Shown one piece after another: positions 24,705-36,869 of a DNA stretch of 64,000 nucleotides; the first letter of the stretch is position 1, and each line of letters opens with the position of its first letter. The position numbers and the translations under genes are program-made. Under the pieces are notes generated by a model, which worked only from the letters and a program-made list of their open reading frames with translations, ran no database searches and had not been told where the DNA came from. The DNA comes from Cladobotryum mycophilum (taxonomy: Eukaryota > Ascomycota > Sordariomycetes > Hypocreales > Hypocreaceae), in NCBI GenBank assembly GCA_036429605.1, contig CM071590.1, positions 4,650,001 to 4,714,000 of the forward strand, written 5' to 3'.

Positions 24705-26558
24705 CTATGTTTTTGCCCGCGACGGAGGTATATTTTTGTGAGTTGTCCCCGTATCATTTATACGCCCAGGTAGTGGATTTGAGTAATCGTCATCAAAATC
24801 GTCTTCATACTCATCCTCGGATTGGGTTGAGTGACTATGACCGGTATCCATCGGAGGAGCTCCCACATCTCCAAGCTGTTCTGCTTGCATTTGTTCTGAA
24901 GAAGTGGTTGCCAAGTGGTTGCCTTTGGTGGATGCCTTGCCATTCCTCTTGGCTTTTCTGCTCTTGGCTTTGGCCTTTTCCAACAATCGTTTACGGTCAG
25001 CTTCCTCTTGGCGATACCGACGATCCTTGATCTCATAATCTCGGATTAAAGTTCGAGGAGGCTCGCCGAAGATACGCTCGTACTCGCAAAATTCGCAGAT
25101 CCATACATCTTCTAATTTCGGCGGATTATGGTAATAGCTATCAGCGGCAATCTGGCGGCGGTGTCGAGCTGCCACAAGAAGTTCCTTCTCTAGACGGCGA
25201 CGGGTTTTCCTGCGAGAGTTTCCAGACCGTCCGCTTGCGTCTTTTGCAGAGCTATCTTGATTGGCATTTACATTGGCACTTGTAGCCGAGGGGAGGCTCG
25301 ATGCCGAGATCATACCATGCCTTATTGGATTACCTGATTAATGGTTAGCTTGTGGTACTCGGTAAAAGATATTGCTTGATGAGAAACCTACCAGGCCACT
25401 GAACAGCTCCGGGCACTTGCGATTCGCATGTGAATGTGAACTGGGTGGAAGCAGGCATTGCCTTATTGGTGGCAGAATGTTGCTGCAAGAGACTCACATT
25501 CTCCTGGCCCTGATGGGGAAGCTTTTCAGCATTTGCGATGGCATTCGAAATAATACTACTATTTCTTTGGCCTACCAGAGCGAGAATGCTAAGTTAGTCA
25601 ATGTTGTGAGACATAACAAGAAATTACATGTCGGATAGCTTGGAGAAGAATAGAGAATAACGACAGCTGGTTGACTATAGGCATCTGGGGGGAGAGACTA
25701 CGTAGAAAGACAATTCATAGCTGTACTAAAAGAAGGGCGCTGTTAAACTTATAGGAAACAAGGTAATGACCAACCTGTAGTCGACAACTGTGATTGACTG
25801 GCCTTTGTGCGCCCTGCCCATGCGCTATTACCGTCAGGCAATGTGCGCAAAGGACTCCTGGCATTCCTTGAACGGCTTAACCTCCCTCTACCTGATCCCG
25901 AGAGTCCCTGGTTATTGACATTGTAAGGGCCATTACCAGAAAGCCCTGAGGAGTTTGGCTGAGATCTATCACCATTGAATTCGCTCACTGGAGACTCTGC
26001 GCGAGTCGAGATTGCCAGCGAACTTATCTCATTGTTCAAGATATGTGTGCTGTTGAGGGCAGAGTCTCCAGCAGTTGGAATTTTTCGTTTCTTTTTGTTA
26101 TTAGTGTTTTCAAATGAATCGTAACCATCGACCGATGAAGTTGCAGATGGCGGGGGCTGTGGATCCACTGTTCGCGAATGATCGAGCCTCGGCGAAGGGC
26201 GGGCAGCAACTCGACCGAGAATTTGCGGTGGGGATCTTGTCACAGGTGTGCTTCTCAAGACAGCCTCATCTTCGATTCCTCCAATCAGACCAAATCCATT
26301 CCTTCTCAATGACGCATTCATAAGAGGCTCGTTTCGTCGACCTTGCTCAACCGGACTCATGGATTCAACGCTTGGGGGACCACCTTCATTTCTCGCAGTA
26401 TACGGTGGATAGTAAAACAAGGGGATATTATCGTGAGTCGATGGTGGGTACTTGATGGAACCAGCCACTTCTGGAGATAATCGTTCTCGAAGTCGACGTT
26501 TTGGTAGCGGCCGGATTGGCCGGTCAGGGAATAACAAAGATACAGTATCAGGCGACAT
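24705..26558 (-). CDS. Conserved fungal protein of unknown function
   Basis: There are three exons: 25775-26558, 25392-25571 and 24705-25333. Phases agree and give 530 residues. The start at MSPDTVSLLFPDRPIRPLPK is chosen over an upstream in-frame ATG because this is how I remember the family beginning. The middle carries SVDGYDSFENTNNKKKRKIP, a block I recall as strongly conserved in Eurotiomycetes. The last exon carries a basic stretch RRKTRRRLEKELLVAARHR followed by WICEFCEYERIFGEPPRTLI, with a CxxC pair, and a Lys/Arg-rich helix that could be a nuclear localisation signal. The C terminus is acidic (EDEYEDDFDDDY). No enzymatic motif is visible. Intron 2 was placed at GGTAG/GCC rather than an upstream AG because only that keeps the frame. 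Confidence 0.8.
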
Positions 26559-28191
26559 CTTTGGTCTATCTCCTGTTAAAGCTGCAGCATCTCGAAATGT
26601 TAGCAGATGAAAAAAGCACAGCAAAACACAAAGCTAGGCATGATGATGGAGGCAGAGGTAGACCGGTGGCTAGCCTAGTGGCAACAAAAACCATTGCAAG
26701 TGTTAGAGACTACCAGTATCAACAAAACGCAACGTAATGGCATGCCTTTAAGCTAGACGATGGTTGACGAACAAATGGTGGAATAAATGGGGAAACCGTA
26801 CCCATCACACATTGTACATACAGCTAAATCCAAAGTGAAGCAGCAGAGCAACAGTAAAGCGACAGTGTTTCTTTGGGCCGGATAGACACAATGAGCGTCA
26901 GTTTTTGGCTGAAAAGGGGCCAAGTGCCCGCCAATTTGGCTACCACTTCCTCTCGAAAGTTGGTTGTGTATGGTTGTAAATGCGTTTTAGAGGTGGACGA
27001 TGGTGGGATTCGCTGAGGCCGTAATAGGTACTGTGTCCGAGTTAGATTATGAATTCCCTAATAGGCCCGATATACTTCGAAAAGAAATCAACATGCTAGT
27101 CTTAGCAAACTTGCTCACAAATCGACCAAGAAGCGGGTTAATGAGACGATGGGGGGATCATGAGGTAGGTGTATCGCATATCGGCCTTACCACGTCGGCT
27201 CACGCAAGACACAAGTGCGGGACAACGAGATCACAACAAAGACGTGAGCACGTCAATCCGTATTCAGCTGATTGATTGCTGGGAAAATGCCGACAAAAAA
27301 ACCTGAGCCAAGCAAACATGAGAAGTACTATTGGCGTCGAAATGTGTTGCGGAGAAAACTATACTCCTCACTCGTGACTGTGATGCTGCATGCCACTTTT
27401 GATTGCCAAGGGCAGTATTGATAATGACTTGCTGTGTGGATTATAGGAGGTGGGCCATGCCCAAGTCAAGGGCCGTCCCATGTGCTTTGTCTTAGGTAAG
27501 CAACCAGCAATTACGTACGAGGTAATAGTGTATCACTAAGGAGGTCCAACAAGCACACGCATGTAAGGTACCTTAGTACTCCGTAGCTAAAAGGCTCGCA
27601 GCTACTGGCCAGCCTCCCCATCCTGATGCAGCAAGTACGTAGGTACCTACCTATCAAAACACAGTGTGCAAGTCTTGCAGTCTGCTCGTGCCAATCAATT
27701 CATGCTCACTCTTGAAACGAAGGCGTTATCCCGCGTCGCCTTTCATTATGTACTCCATACACTTATTCAGGTAAATGACCCATCTACCTAGTATTTACTA
27801 ATCCCCTCTTTGACATGCATAATTCGTTATTATGAGCCCATCATTCTTCTCGTCTGTTATTCTTGAGAGCAGTCACCTAGTCTTTTCCCCATAATATTTC
27901 CATTCAACCTCAATCACTACCCATGCCCATTTTTAAGCTCTTAGTAAAGCGCCCCTCTCTCTCTTTCCCCATCATCTCTCGTCCTCAGACATTACCAGCG
28001 AACCTTAATCTACAGTTTCAGCATCGACAACACTCAAGACTTGCCAATCTATTTATCTACACGGTTGTCTAGAGTCACAGCAAACCACTAAAGCCGTAAG
28101 GCCAAGCAAAACAGCGTCGCATCTTTTCGATCACGCGCCATTCATCCTTATAGATTTTATTCGTTCCTCGCTTCGGCACCGGCCCTCTTCA
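26559..28191. other. Divergent promoter region, 1.6 kb
   Basis: This lies between the starts of a minus-strand and a plus-strand gene and so holds two promoters. Near 27,500-27,660 it contains short palindromic words of the TAGGTACCTA type (ACGTACGAGG, AAGGTACCTTAG, GTAGGTACCTACC). The last 250 bases before the PHD gene are pyrimidine-rich. No gene is seen. Confidence 0.45.
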
Positions 28192-30088
28192 ATGGCACCT
28201 CCATCACCCCGGCGATCATCTAGAGCCCGCGCGACGAACACCCAGTCACAACAATCCTCCGTATCTTCAAACACATCCGGACGTCTAGAACGGAATACTA
28301 GGTCGCTTAACAAACCATCATCTGGCAAGTCTACACCAAGCGCTTCCCTATCTTCAGAACCGCTTGACGACATAGACGACACCCTGCTTGGTCGAAGGCG
28401 GAAACGTGGCCACGAAGACGATCAAGATAAACCTGCACGAAACGACAACACAGACATGGCAAATGATGTCGATGAAATTCAGGAAGAAGAGGATGAGGCT
28501 GTTCGGTGCATTTGTGGCTCTGAAGAATACCCTGGTCGCCCTCCAGTAGATGGCCCAGACGCTGATTTCTTTGCCTCTATTGAGCTTACCGAGGATGTCA
28601 CGGGATTTTTTGTTCAATGCGATATCTGCAAAGTTTGGCAACATGGTGCTTGCGTTGGCATATTCAGCGCTGAGAGTTCTCCTGATGAATATTTTTGCGA
28701 ACAATGCCGTAAAGACCTTCACAAGATTCATTCGGCTAGCAATGGGTGAGGACAACTACCACCAAGCCTTATCTGAGACCAACTAGCTAATTGACGATGT
28801 CGTATCTGCAGACAAAAGTATTCCAAATATCTTCCACTCAACCGGCCTTCACGAACTACTTCTCGAGCTACGTCGATTACAAAAGACGGAGCACGCTCAC
28901 CGAAATTGGGCGGTTCAAAGACGGCCCGTGCCAATACAATTTCCCAGACCTCCAAACGTCGCTCTACCATGAATAGTCGTGATGCAGCCTACGATGACGA
29001 GCAATTGCGTCGAGCCATCGAAGCAAGCAAGGAGGAAACTCATGAGGGACCAGAAAACAATGGCAGGCGCACAAAGCGGGGGCGGAGTAACAGCGAAGAG
29101 TTGGTGATTTGTTCCTAAGTAGATTGCTTCTTATCACTGACTCAATATTAGGAATAACACACATGTTAAGCGGCAGCGCACAAGTTCTCGATCCGCCTCT
29201 CCAGCAATAGATAATACTGAGACTCTTAGCAGAGAGGATTCTGATGAGGACACACACGCGCGGAATGGGCAAAAGAAACCCCGTCAAAGCAGAAACCAAG
29301 AGAAATTGGAGAAAGAAGAAAAGGAACGTTCACGCCAAGAAGCGTCGACTAAACGTAAGGGTCGGGCCGAGCGTCGCCGCACTGAAGGTGGAGGATTTCC
29401 TGCGAACGAGCTAAGCCTTGGTTCTGTGCTGACAATATCAGACTCGGATTTGTCTGAAGAGTTGCCATTAGCAATTTCCAAATCCTCGGGAAATAAGAAT
29501 ACTGAAATCCTTCACGTTGAGCCGACGCCTGCAGCGATGCCTGTGCCAGGAACTCCACCTCCTGTATATCCAGTAGCTGGAACTACTTACAAGAGGTCTT
29601 CTCGGAGCAATCACAAAAAGGGTAGAGGCAAAAACCAACATACAAAGGACAGGGTTGCTGACCATGAAGAATCACCTGCGCGATCCATGTCACGAGACAT
29701 CACCAAGGCCGCAGATGAACAAGCCACTTCTACCAACTCAAAACCAGCTAACGATCAGAAACACGGGTCAAAGGCAAGATCGGCCTTGGCAAACAAGATG
29801 AGCATGCTTGATATGAAACGACGTGTTGCAGCGATCATGGACTTCATCTCTAAGACGCAAATCGATCTAGCCGCAGAAGCCCCGTTCAACCGCAATGGGG
29901 CACCAACAGACCCAGCTCAATCATCCCAGAGCACCAATATGGCGACCAGCAGTGGCTTCAGGAACGAGCAGGATGATATTGTCCTCTCGGAACTAGCAGA
30001 TGTCAACGGCTTCAAGGAGCTTAGTTGTATTGAAATGATGGATGTCCTTACAAGGGACATGGTTAAATGGCAGAATCAATATGCATGA
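28192..30088 (+). CDS. CTI6: PHD-finger protein, Cti6-like (Rpd3L complex subunit)
   Basis: There are three exons: 28192-28745, 28812-29099 and 29152-30088, giving 592 residues. A PHD zinc finger spans about residues 104-176 with ligands C106, C108, C143, C146, H151, C154, C169 and C172, in the wide-loop spacing seen in Cti6. Exon 2 carries GQKYSKYLPLNR just after the finger and a DAAYDDEQLRRAIEASKEE block, which I associate with Cti6 orthologues. The C terminus ends in a conserved-looking VNGFKELSCIEMMDVLTRDM. Cti6 reads methylated histone H3 tails and links the Rpd3L histone deacetylase to Cyc8-Tup1 in yeast; the role here is inferred. Intron 2 is 52 nt with an unusual GTTGGT donor, the only one that keeps the frame. 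Confidence 0.85.
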
Positions 30089-30494
30089 CGACTTAGTAAA
30101 GCATCTTGGCTAGTCTTTAGGCGACTTTTAGGTAACTTCTCAGTAAAGAAGCGATGGAGAGTCGCTTCTTTACATTTCTGTCTTTTTGGAGTTCACATGA
30201 TGGCTGGCTGTTTATATCCTTGTGGGTTGAAGGATATCACGGGTTTGGAATTACTTATATATTTACGTTATACCCTTCGTTTATGACATAGGTCTCTATA
30301 TTGATGACCAGAATATGTAAATATGAAACACACAGGCGCTTCCCGTCTGCTAGCTATGCTTGCGTTACGCAACAAGTCCGTAGCAAAAGTGTGAAGGCTC
30401 TTATGGAACTCAGGTTGTAGGGCCAGCTCTTTTACTCGATTGAGAATAGGGATGAAACTAAGTAGATGGTTGCTGGGGAGGCTTCTACGCGTAT
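30089..30494. terminator. Convergent 3' ends of the PHD and Mtg1 genes
   Basis: These 406 bases separate two convergent stop codons and should hold both polyadenylation sites. A 12-base inverted repeat, AAAGAAGCGA...TCGCTTCTTT at about 30,146-30,171, could form a hairpin just after the PHD gene. No gene is present. Confidence 0.4.
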
Positions 30495-31505
30495 TTATGT
30501 AGCAAGCCTTTCTTTTCTTTCTGACTTCTGAGCTTTCTTGGCTTGGTTCATGCTTAATGATGGCTCAGCTAAAGACAACTCATAAGCTCGTAGAGCTTCC
30601 TCAGAAAGGTCATCCAGAACATATTTACCCAGCTTTCCATCTCTCCACTGAGACAAAACCCGGGCAGCAGATTCTTGCAAATTGGGGGCACCGCCTGCTC
30701 TTAGTTTGCCATCACGCTTTGACACGGCGGTTAGAAATTCATCGACATCGTTCGATGGTTGGCAGTACCGGCTATAGATGAGAGGATCCCAAAGATTCAT
30801 CCTGTAAAGGAGATAGTCGGCAAGTATCTCATCCGGAATAAGCCCCTTCTTAATACCGTGAACCAGCGCAACTTTGATCATAGTCTCTCCGTCTTCCACA
30901 TAAGGCTGAAAGATTCCTGGAGAATCAAGCACAAAAACCCCAGAGCCGACACCACCCTTTTCTTCTGACTCTATGATACGTACGGAGGTGCCGACTTTGC
31001 GAGTGACTCCAGCCTGGTCGCCAGTCTTTGCTGCCTTGGCCTTCTTTCCTGGTAGACCAGCGTTCCTCAAAGCATTCAATAATGAACTCTTGCCCACATT
31101 TGGCATGCCAACGACCAAGGTACGTAATCCTGTCAGAGAGTCAATCTCACGCGCCTTATCCTTGAGTCTTTTCAAAAGAGCCCCAGTGCTCTCAAAGCTG
31201 TTCTTATTCCAAAACACGGCGTTATCACCATGCAGTTTCCTCAGCACTCCTCTTGCGTCTTTGCTGTCGCTGCCAAGGTCGGACTTGGTGTAAATGATAA
31301 GCCGCTGGCAACCAGCAATACTCTGTTCGAGCTTTGGATTGCGAGTTGAGAGCGGAAGACGAAAGTCCCGACACTCAAGTACCACTGATATGCTAGACAA
31401 GATGCTCTTGATTTTGTTGGCGCCAGCGTGGTGATGTCCCAGAAAATATGTCTTGGGAATGGATGATGGAATACCAAAAGACATGCGTGGAAGAAATGGA
31501 CCCAT
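30495..31505 (-). CDS. MTG1: Mitochondrial ribosome-associated GTPase Mtg1
   Basis: This is a single exon of 336 residues. The GTPase motifs appear in circularly permuted order, as in the YlqF/MTG1 family: G4 TKSD at residues 73-76, then G1 GMPNVGKS at 133-140, and G3 DSPG at 194-197. After these comes the C-terminal domain (GLIPDEILADYLLYRMN). Mtg1 assists assembly of the large mitochondrial ribosomal subunit at the inner membrane. The N terminus (MGPFLPRMSFGIPSSIPKTY) is short but matches the family, which often lacks a long presequence. A start at Met8 is possible. The gene converges on the PHD gene and shows nothing odd. Confidence 0.9.
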   Translation of the reverse strand: MGPFLPRMSFGIPSSIPKTYFLGHHHAGANKIKSILSSISVVLECRDFRLPLSTRNPKLEQSIAGCQRLIIYTKSDLGSDSKDARGVLRKLHGDNAVFWNKNSFESTGALLKRLKDKAREIDSLTGLRTLVVGMPNVGKSSLLNALRNAGLPGKKAKAAKTGDQAGVTRKVGTSVRIIESEEKGGVGSGVFVLDSPGIFQPYVEDGETMIKVALVHGIKKGLIPDEILADYLLYRMNLWDPLIYSRYCQPSNDVDEFLTAVSKRDGKLRAGGAPNLQESAARVLSQWRDGKLGKYVLDDLSEEALRAYELSLAEPSLSMNQAKKAQKSERKERLAT

Positions 31506-32794
31506 GATGAGTGGAATCTACCTAATCGTCTTAAGATCACATCCATTTACTCCAAAACGCTATGTGAACATTTCCTAGTTCAAGCCTAGGATGGACCAGT
31601 TCTAATATAAACGCCAACAAATTTTCATTGAATGATGAACATAACAGCATCCGCAGGCAACTTTCACCGGGTACTAGTCTTTGCTGAGTCATCTCCCTAC
31701 TGGGTCGTACTAGGCAAGTTTACGCCCATCTCCAGCAGGATATTTATAATACAAGAAAGAGGGATTGGCACTATAGTTGCAATCCAAACAGTCTAATTGC
31801 TAACGATAGAGCTCTTCACTGTCAATATTTCCTCCATCCGAATCCATGGGATCGATACCAGCAATGACAACCGGATTTCCAGCTTGATGTTTGAATAGGG
31901 AATGTGCCTGGTTCGCAGCCCCCGCAGCTCATTAATAAAATTACATTAAAAACACATACACATTACTAATTTGTACAGTAACAGAATTAGTACAAATATC
32001 GATATCCGAATAGATCAATACAGAGTTGCACGCCAAAGAAACAATGGGTCATGAGAAAACCGTCTTTCATATACTTTTCTCAAGCCCAGTACATATGATT
32101 ATCCGTAAATTCGAAATTAGTCTCGCAGCGTCTGCTGTACAAGGATTTAGGAAGAGAAGACATCGTACGCTTAAATCTCATATCTCATATATGATGTGGT
32201 TTCCTCCCCTAAGCGCAGCTAAAATCCGCATCACGAACTGGGCACTATCCAAAGACGATTTCCAGAGAAGCCATGCTCTCAAAAACAATGTGTTCATCGA
32301 AGAAAAATGTAGTCTGCAATAAGAATACAAGAAGTTGCTTCTTGTCTATCTCCTCCACGTTGAAACAAGGTGTTAATAGTGCCAGTATATGTGACAAGAT
32401 ATTCGGTTTCGTGAAGGGTGTATAGGTGACTAGAGTTGCAAAGGGAGGACAAAGAAAAAAGGGCGAGAAGGGAGGGAAGAAAATTTGAAATAAAAATCAA
32501 ACAACATATCGAATGAATAAGCTCTCGAAAGAGCTGGGTATCTTTTGACAACCTCTGATCCTTAGCTACCACAATAGTCGTATTTTCCCCACTCGCTTGC
32601 GTCGTACCGCTCCCAATTCAACTAGGTCATTGTCGATTCAGAGAGGATGCAAAGTGACTCCGTAGTGTGCAGAATACCTTCAATACGTCGTCGCTCATAG
32701 TAGGATACCGAGTGGTATTCGCCGAGCGATAAGAGTAAACATCTATATGTTCCAGGGGCAGAATAGAATGCACCATCGACAAGGTATCATATGT
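31506..32794. other. 1.3-kb intergenic region
   Basis: This is the promoter of Mtg1 at the left and the 3' end of the next minus-strand gene at the right. Short frames of up to 105 codons occur on both strands without recognisable content. Nothing further is seen. Confidence 0.35.
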
Positions 32795-33432
32795 TTACTT
32801 GATATGGTTGAAGAGATCGTTGCCTAGGCTCCCTTCGTCCTTCTCGAGGTCGGCTAGCTCAGGAATCATGGGAGGTGGTGGAGTGGCTGGCTTCTTGGGC
32901 ATAACTGGCGCTTCATCGAAACCGAACAAACTCGACCGTCGCTTGGATTGAGGATCACCGGACCTTAATCGCCTAAACCAACCGCTGGCGCGTTTCGACT
33001 TCCGCTCGTCCATGACGCTTGCACCGCTTCGACTATCCGGGCGGCTGAGGTTGGAAATAGAAGCACTTCCGCTGGCTGGCAATTGTCCGTCTGCATAACT
33101 GTTACTCATCATTGTTCTACTGAACAGGCGGCGAAGACTGCCGGGCCGGGTAGAGCTGGCAGGGCTAAGGGGGTGTCATCCGCGGGCCGTTTAAGTCCAG
33201 CTAGTTTACCATTTGTTGGTGAGGAGCAGTCTTCCACACCACCGGCAGCCTCGGTCTTGGTGTCATCCTCGTTCTTCGATGAAGGCGTCTCGGGCGGCGT
33301 GGGGACTTTTGGAACAGGAGAGCGTTCTGGAGGAGGAATGTTGGTGCCGTCGGTTATGCTACCAAAGTTGAGATCAAGGGCGGGCAGCTCGAAGCGCGTA
33401 CTAGCCACGACATTGGTGACGCGGGATGGCAT
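32795..33432 (-). CDS. Small conserved fungal protein, frame broken at a C5 run
   Basis: The frame from 33432 (MPSRVTNVVASTRFELPALD) is open to a TGA near 33109. From about 33,178 the overlapping frame is open to 32795 and reads LSPASSTRPGSLRRLFSR, then KSKRASGWFRRLRSGD, PPPPMIPELADLEKDEG and SLGNDLFNHIK. These blocks are as I remember in a family of small basic fungal proteins. One additional base in the C5 run at 33169-33173 would join both halves into a 212-residue protein. A 45-nt intron nearby has plausible borders but does not change the frame, so splicing does not explain the break. Function is unknown; the Ser/Arg-rich middle and basic patch might bind membranes or be phosphorylated. 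Confidence 0.7.
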
Positions 33433-35291
33433 AATGTCGAGATTTATTTGAGGATGATTGTAAGAAAATGCAAGTTGTGGATGTTGTAAGAAATGAGGTA
33501 AAGGGTGGGTAAGTCGTGGGCCTGTCGGGGGTGGCTGAATAGGGGTTTGCAAATGACACAAGATCGTATGTACGAAACTTTGTTTCGATGCTCAATGAGG
33601 CGACGCCAATAAAGTCCAGCTATGGAACAGAACGTTTCTTTTTGTTGGGCAAAAGTGCAATTGAAGCTGTTCGCAAGCTCCCCGCCAGCTCATAGGCGCG
33701 AAAGGGAATGCACTTGACGCGATTGAATGAGATGCAATGCAGGCCCAGCAGGAAAAACTGGAGCTGGAGTGGCTTGCGATGGCAAGGGTCGTGCAGACGA
33801 GATGGTGTTGTGCAGGGACAAGGCTCCAGCTTCTTTTTTTGGTGGCGTTGATGGACCCAGATATTCGTGCTCGTTCCAAAAACAGCAAGTGGTTCCTGTA
33901 GCCAAAAGGCTAATTAATTGGAAGGTAATGGGCCTGTGGCTTCTCGTAAAAGAAAGAGTGGTTTGTGGTGCTGTTGCGATTGCATGCGATGGCTCTTTGC
34001 CATGAAGAATATGCAAGGGACAGGCCAATCAATCAACGGAGGGCAGGTAAGGTTGGGAGGCAGATAGATAGAGCAAGGACAAGAGCAATGGAGGCTGGGG
34101 AACAGTTTTCTTAAAATCCCCTTGCCTCTCTTAAGAAAGCGCCCGTTTTCTACAAGCATGGTCGAGCTATCAACCTGGTAGTTTCCATCTTCCTAGTGGT
34201 ACTACGACTCGCACCATCACGACTTTGGTGTTATCAATGTTGCTAAAGGTAGAATAATTTTAAGTTGCTAAGCCTCTAAATTTTAAATGGATGCATTAAG
34301 GTGGAGCACGACCGAGCAGAATTTTGAGGCTAGGGCGACGTTCGGTACCTTACATTAGACTTGTACCCTGACAGGCGAATCCTGGTGCTAACCTGTTTGG
34401 GGAGCTTCAAGGTGTATTGGGCACTGTACTTAGTGCGGAGTACAGTGGGATCATTCAAGGTCGCCGCCCCACTCAGTATAAGATACCTGCAAGCCACTAA
34501 TGTATCGGTACCGGTTACTCGGTACTTTGAACAATTTGAGGCTACCACTACTAGGTACCTGGTAGTGAAACAACCTCGTGGTAGATACCTAGTAGGTACC
34601 TGTACTCTCGCGATTGCTCAAACGGAGTCAAACACCCTGGTCTTACCGAGTTCCTCTAAATACAGTGCGTTGTTATCACATTACAATAATCAAAGTACCT
34701 AGTAGTACCCAGCAGCAAGTGCACTTGAAAATAACATACTTGTAGGTAGGTACTCTCCTTCATAACAAGTGTCCACCAATAATAAACCATCAATATTACT
34801 TACTACTAGGTAGACAAGATGCATTAGTACATAGCAGGTTAATGGCATGAACCCTTTAATCAAGTATTTTATCAAACTTTCATGGCGGATTCGTTCATTG
34901 CTGGGGGGATAGGCGTCATAGATATGGTGGTGTTTTCTTCTTCTTGGTGTACATACCTGATCGTGCTGGTAGAAAACGAATGCTCAGGCTACTTTGGTCC
35001 AGAACGAAAGATCGCATTTTCGATTCAACACTTCTAAATAACTAGATACCTTTCGAAATGAAATTTATTATCTGAGTGTTGGGCCTCGGAGGCGAACTCG
35101 CCCGCCTACCCCCTAGGAATATTTATTGAAGAAACAACTAGCTGCATGATGTAACCCTGGGCCAATCAAATCACGCCCTAAGTTGCTCGACGTCACTCTG
35201 GTGGATATTGCTTTGGGCGCTCCCCTCTGCATCCAACTCATATCAAATTTCATTCTCAAGGTTGAGCTCATATAGCTCTAATTGAAGCGTC
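33433..35291. other. Divergent promoter region rich in GGTACC palindromes
   Basis: This 1.86-kb stretch lies between two divergently transcribed genes. The part from about 34,340 to 34,780 is dense in GGTACC, TAGGTACCT and AGGTAGGTACT words, many of them palindromic. Open frames of up to 122 codons on both strands look like composition effects. A pyrimidine/purine-rich stretch precedes the minus-strand gene. No RNA gene is recognised. Confidence 0.45.
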
Positions 35292-36606
35292 ATGAGGACA
35301 CTCCGCTACCAGAACTTAGTATCGCTATCGACATCCTCCTTGCGGTCATCAGCACATCTACAATGCCGGTGTCTACGTCATCTACCCCGACAGGACGTTC
35401 GCCATAAGTCCGGGCCATATGGCTATATTCAAGCCAAGGCTCTCGTCTTTTCCAAGAATGGTGAGCCGGCTGATGTGCTGAAGTAGATATTACCCAAACC
35501 CCCAAATTATCGACTCGGAATCACTAACAATATTTTAGGCTTCATACACATTCCATCTCGCCTCAACTGCGCTCGGGGACTACCCTGGTTCGAACTCTCG
35601 CAGCCCCCATCAACCCCGCCGACATCAACACCATTCAGGGTACCTACGGCTCTAAACCCCCCTCACTTCCCTACTCGGAACTCCCGAGCCGTCTTCAGTG
35701 CCAGGAAACGAGGGTGTATTCGAAGTTCTTGCAACGAGCAACCCAAATTCACATCTCCGGAAAGGCGACTGGGTTATACCCGCCGTCTCCCAGTTTGGTA
35801 CATGGAGAACCCATGCTGTGGCAAAGACAGATGAACTTCTGAAGATTAATATACAAGGGTTGACACCAACCCAGGTAGCTACTGTCAGTATCAACCCTTG
35901 CACAGCTTACCGCATCCTAAGGTCGTACGGTCCCAATGCTGGCATCTCACAAGGCCTCGGCATGCGGCCACTTGATGTCGGTAGTGGCGCATGGTTCATT
36001 CAGAATGGCGCCAACTCAGGTGTTGGAAGAGCAGCTATTCAATTTGGAAGGCTATGGGGATTAAGAAGCATCAATATCATTCGAGAGAGGGAATCAAGAG
36101 AGGAAACCGAATCACTTAAAAAGGAACTGGAGGATTTGGGTGCGGATGTCGTGGTAACGGAGACGCAGCTGTTGTCCAGAGAGTGGAAGGATCAGCTGGC
36201 ACAATTTACCCGAAATGGACACGAAAAGATCGGATTGGGTTTAAATTGTGTTGGTGGCAAATCTGCAACATCCATCGCGCGATCGCTATCGGAGGGAGCT
36301 ACACTGGTTTCGTACGGCGGAATGTCTAAGCAGCCAGTTAATCTTCCTGTTGGACTCTTAATCTTCAAAGACATCCGCTTTGTTGGCTTTTGGCTCTCCG
36401 AGTGGAATAAACGAGACCCTACAGGGAGAGAGCACATGATTAACGACATTCTTGGCTTAATAAAAACAAACTGGTTCCGCGATGTACCAGTGGAGGAAGT
36501 CGAATGGGGGTTTGAAACCGAAGCTTCTAGTCTCCAAAATGCAGCGCAGCAGGGGCTTCAGGGGTTCAAGAAAGGGAAAGGTGTCTTCGTATTTAAAGAT
36601 GCATGA
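35292..36606 (+). CDS. ETR1: Mitochondrial trans-2-enoyl-ACP/CoA reductase Etr1 (MECR), frame broken at a C6 run
   Basis: Exons are 35292-35482 and 35539-36606. The enzyme performs the last NADPH-dependent reduction of mitochondrial fatty acid synthesis, needed for lipoate. Exon 1 encodes an Arg/Ser-rich presequence and the start of the medium-chain reductase fold (YIQAKALVFSKNGEPADVLK). Exon 2 begins LHTHSISPQL and continues VRTLAAPINPADINTIQGTY, a family hallmark. Then at 35657-35662 the frame is lost: one more C in that run gives GSKPPLTSLLGTPEPSSVPG and leads into the intact remainder. That remainder includes the cofactor-binding block WFIQNGANSGVGRAAIQFGR and a C-terminal FKKGKGVFVF. The restored length would be 419 residues, normal for the family. 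Because both halves are well preserved I call it a functional gene with a sequence error. Confidence 0.88.
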
Positions 36607-36869
36607 ACAAAACGTACAGATAAATGTATATGATCTTGCCTAAATTGATCCAAATTTTCCCTACAAACACATAAAGGGGCAGAACAAGACACACCCACAA
36701 CTCCATTATCGCAATATCACTAACATCCTTGATTCCACTCTAGCATTAGTTGAGAGGTATATTGAATTAATCCAAAACAGCAAAACATATGAGTCTGTAG
36801 ATGCATAATATCGTTTTCATCTTAGCCGAATCATGTATTGCTAAATATACGGAAACTCTATGTTCTTAA

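Noticed and set aside
33177..33221. 45-nt GTAAAC..TTAG intron in the small conserved gene
   Set aside because: Borders are good but the length is a multiple of three, so it does not restore the frame; it would also remove the KRPADDTP residues that read naturally into LSPASS.
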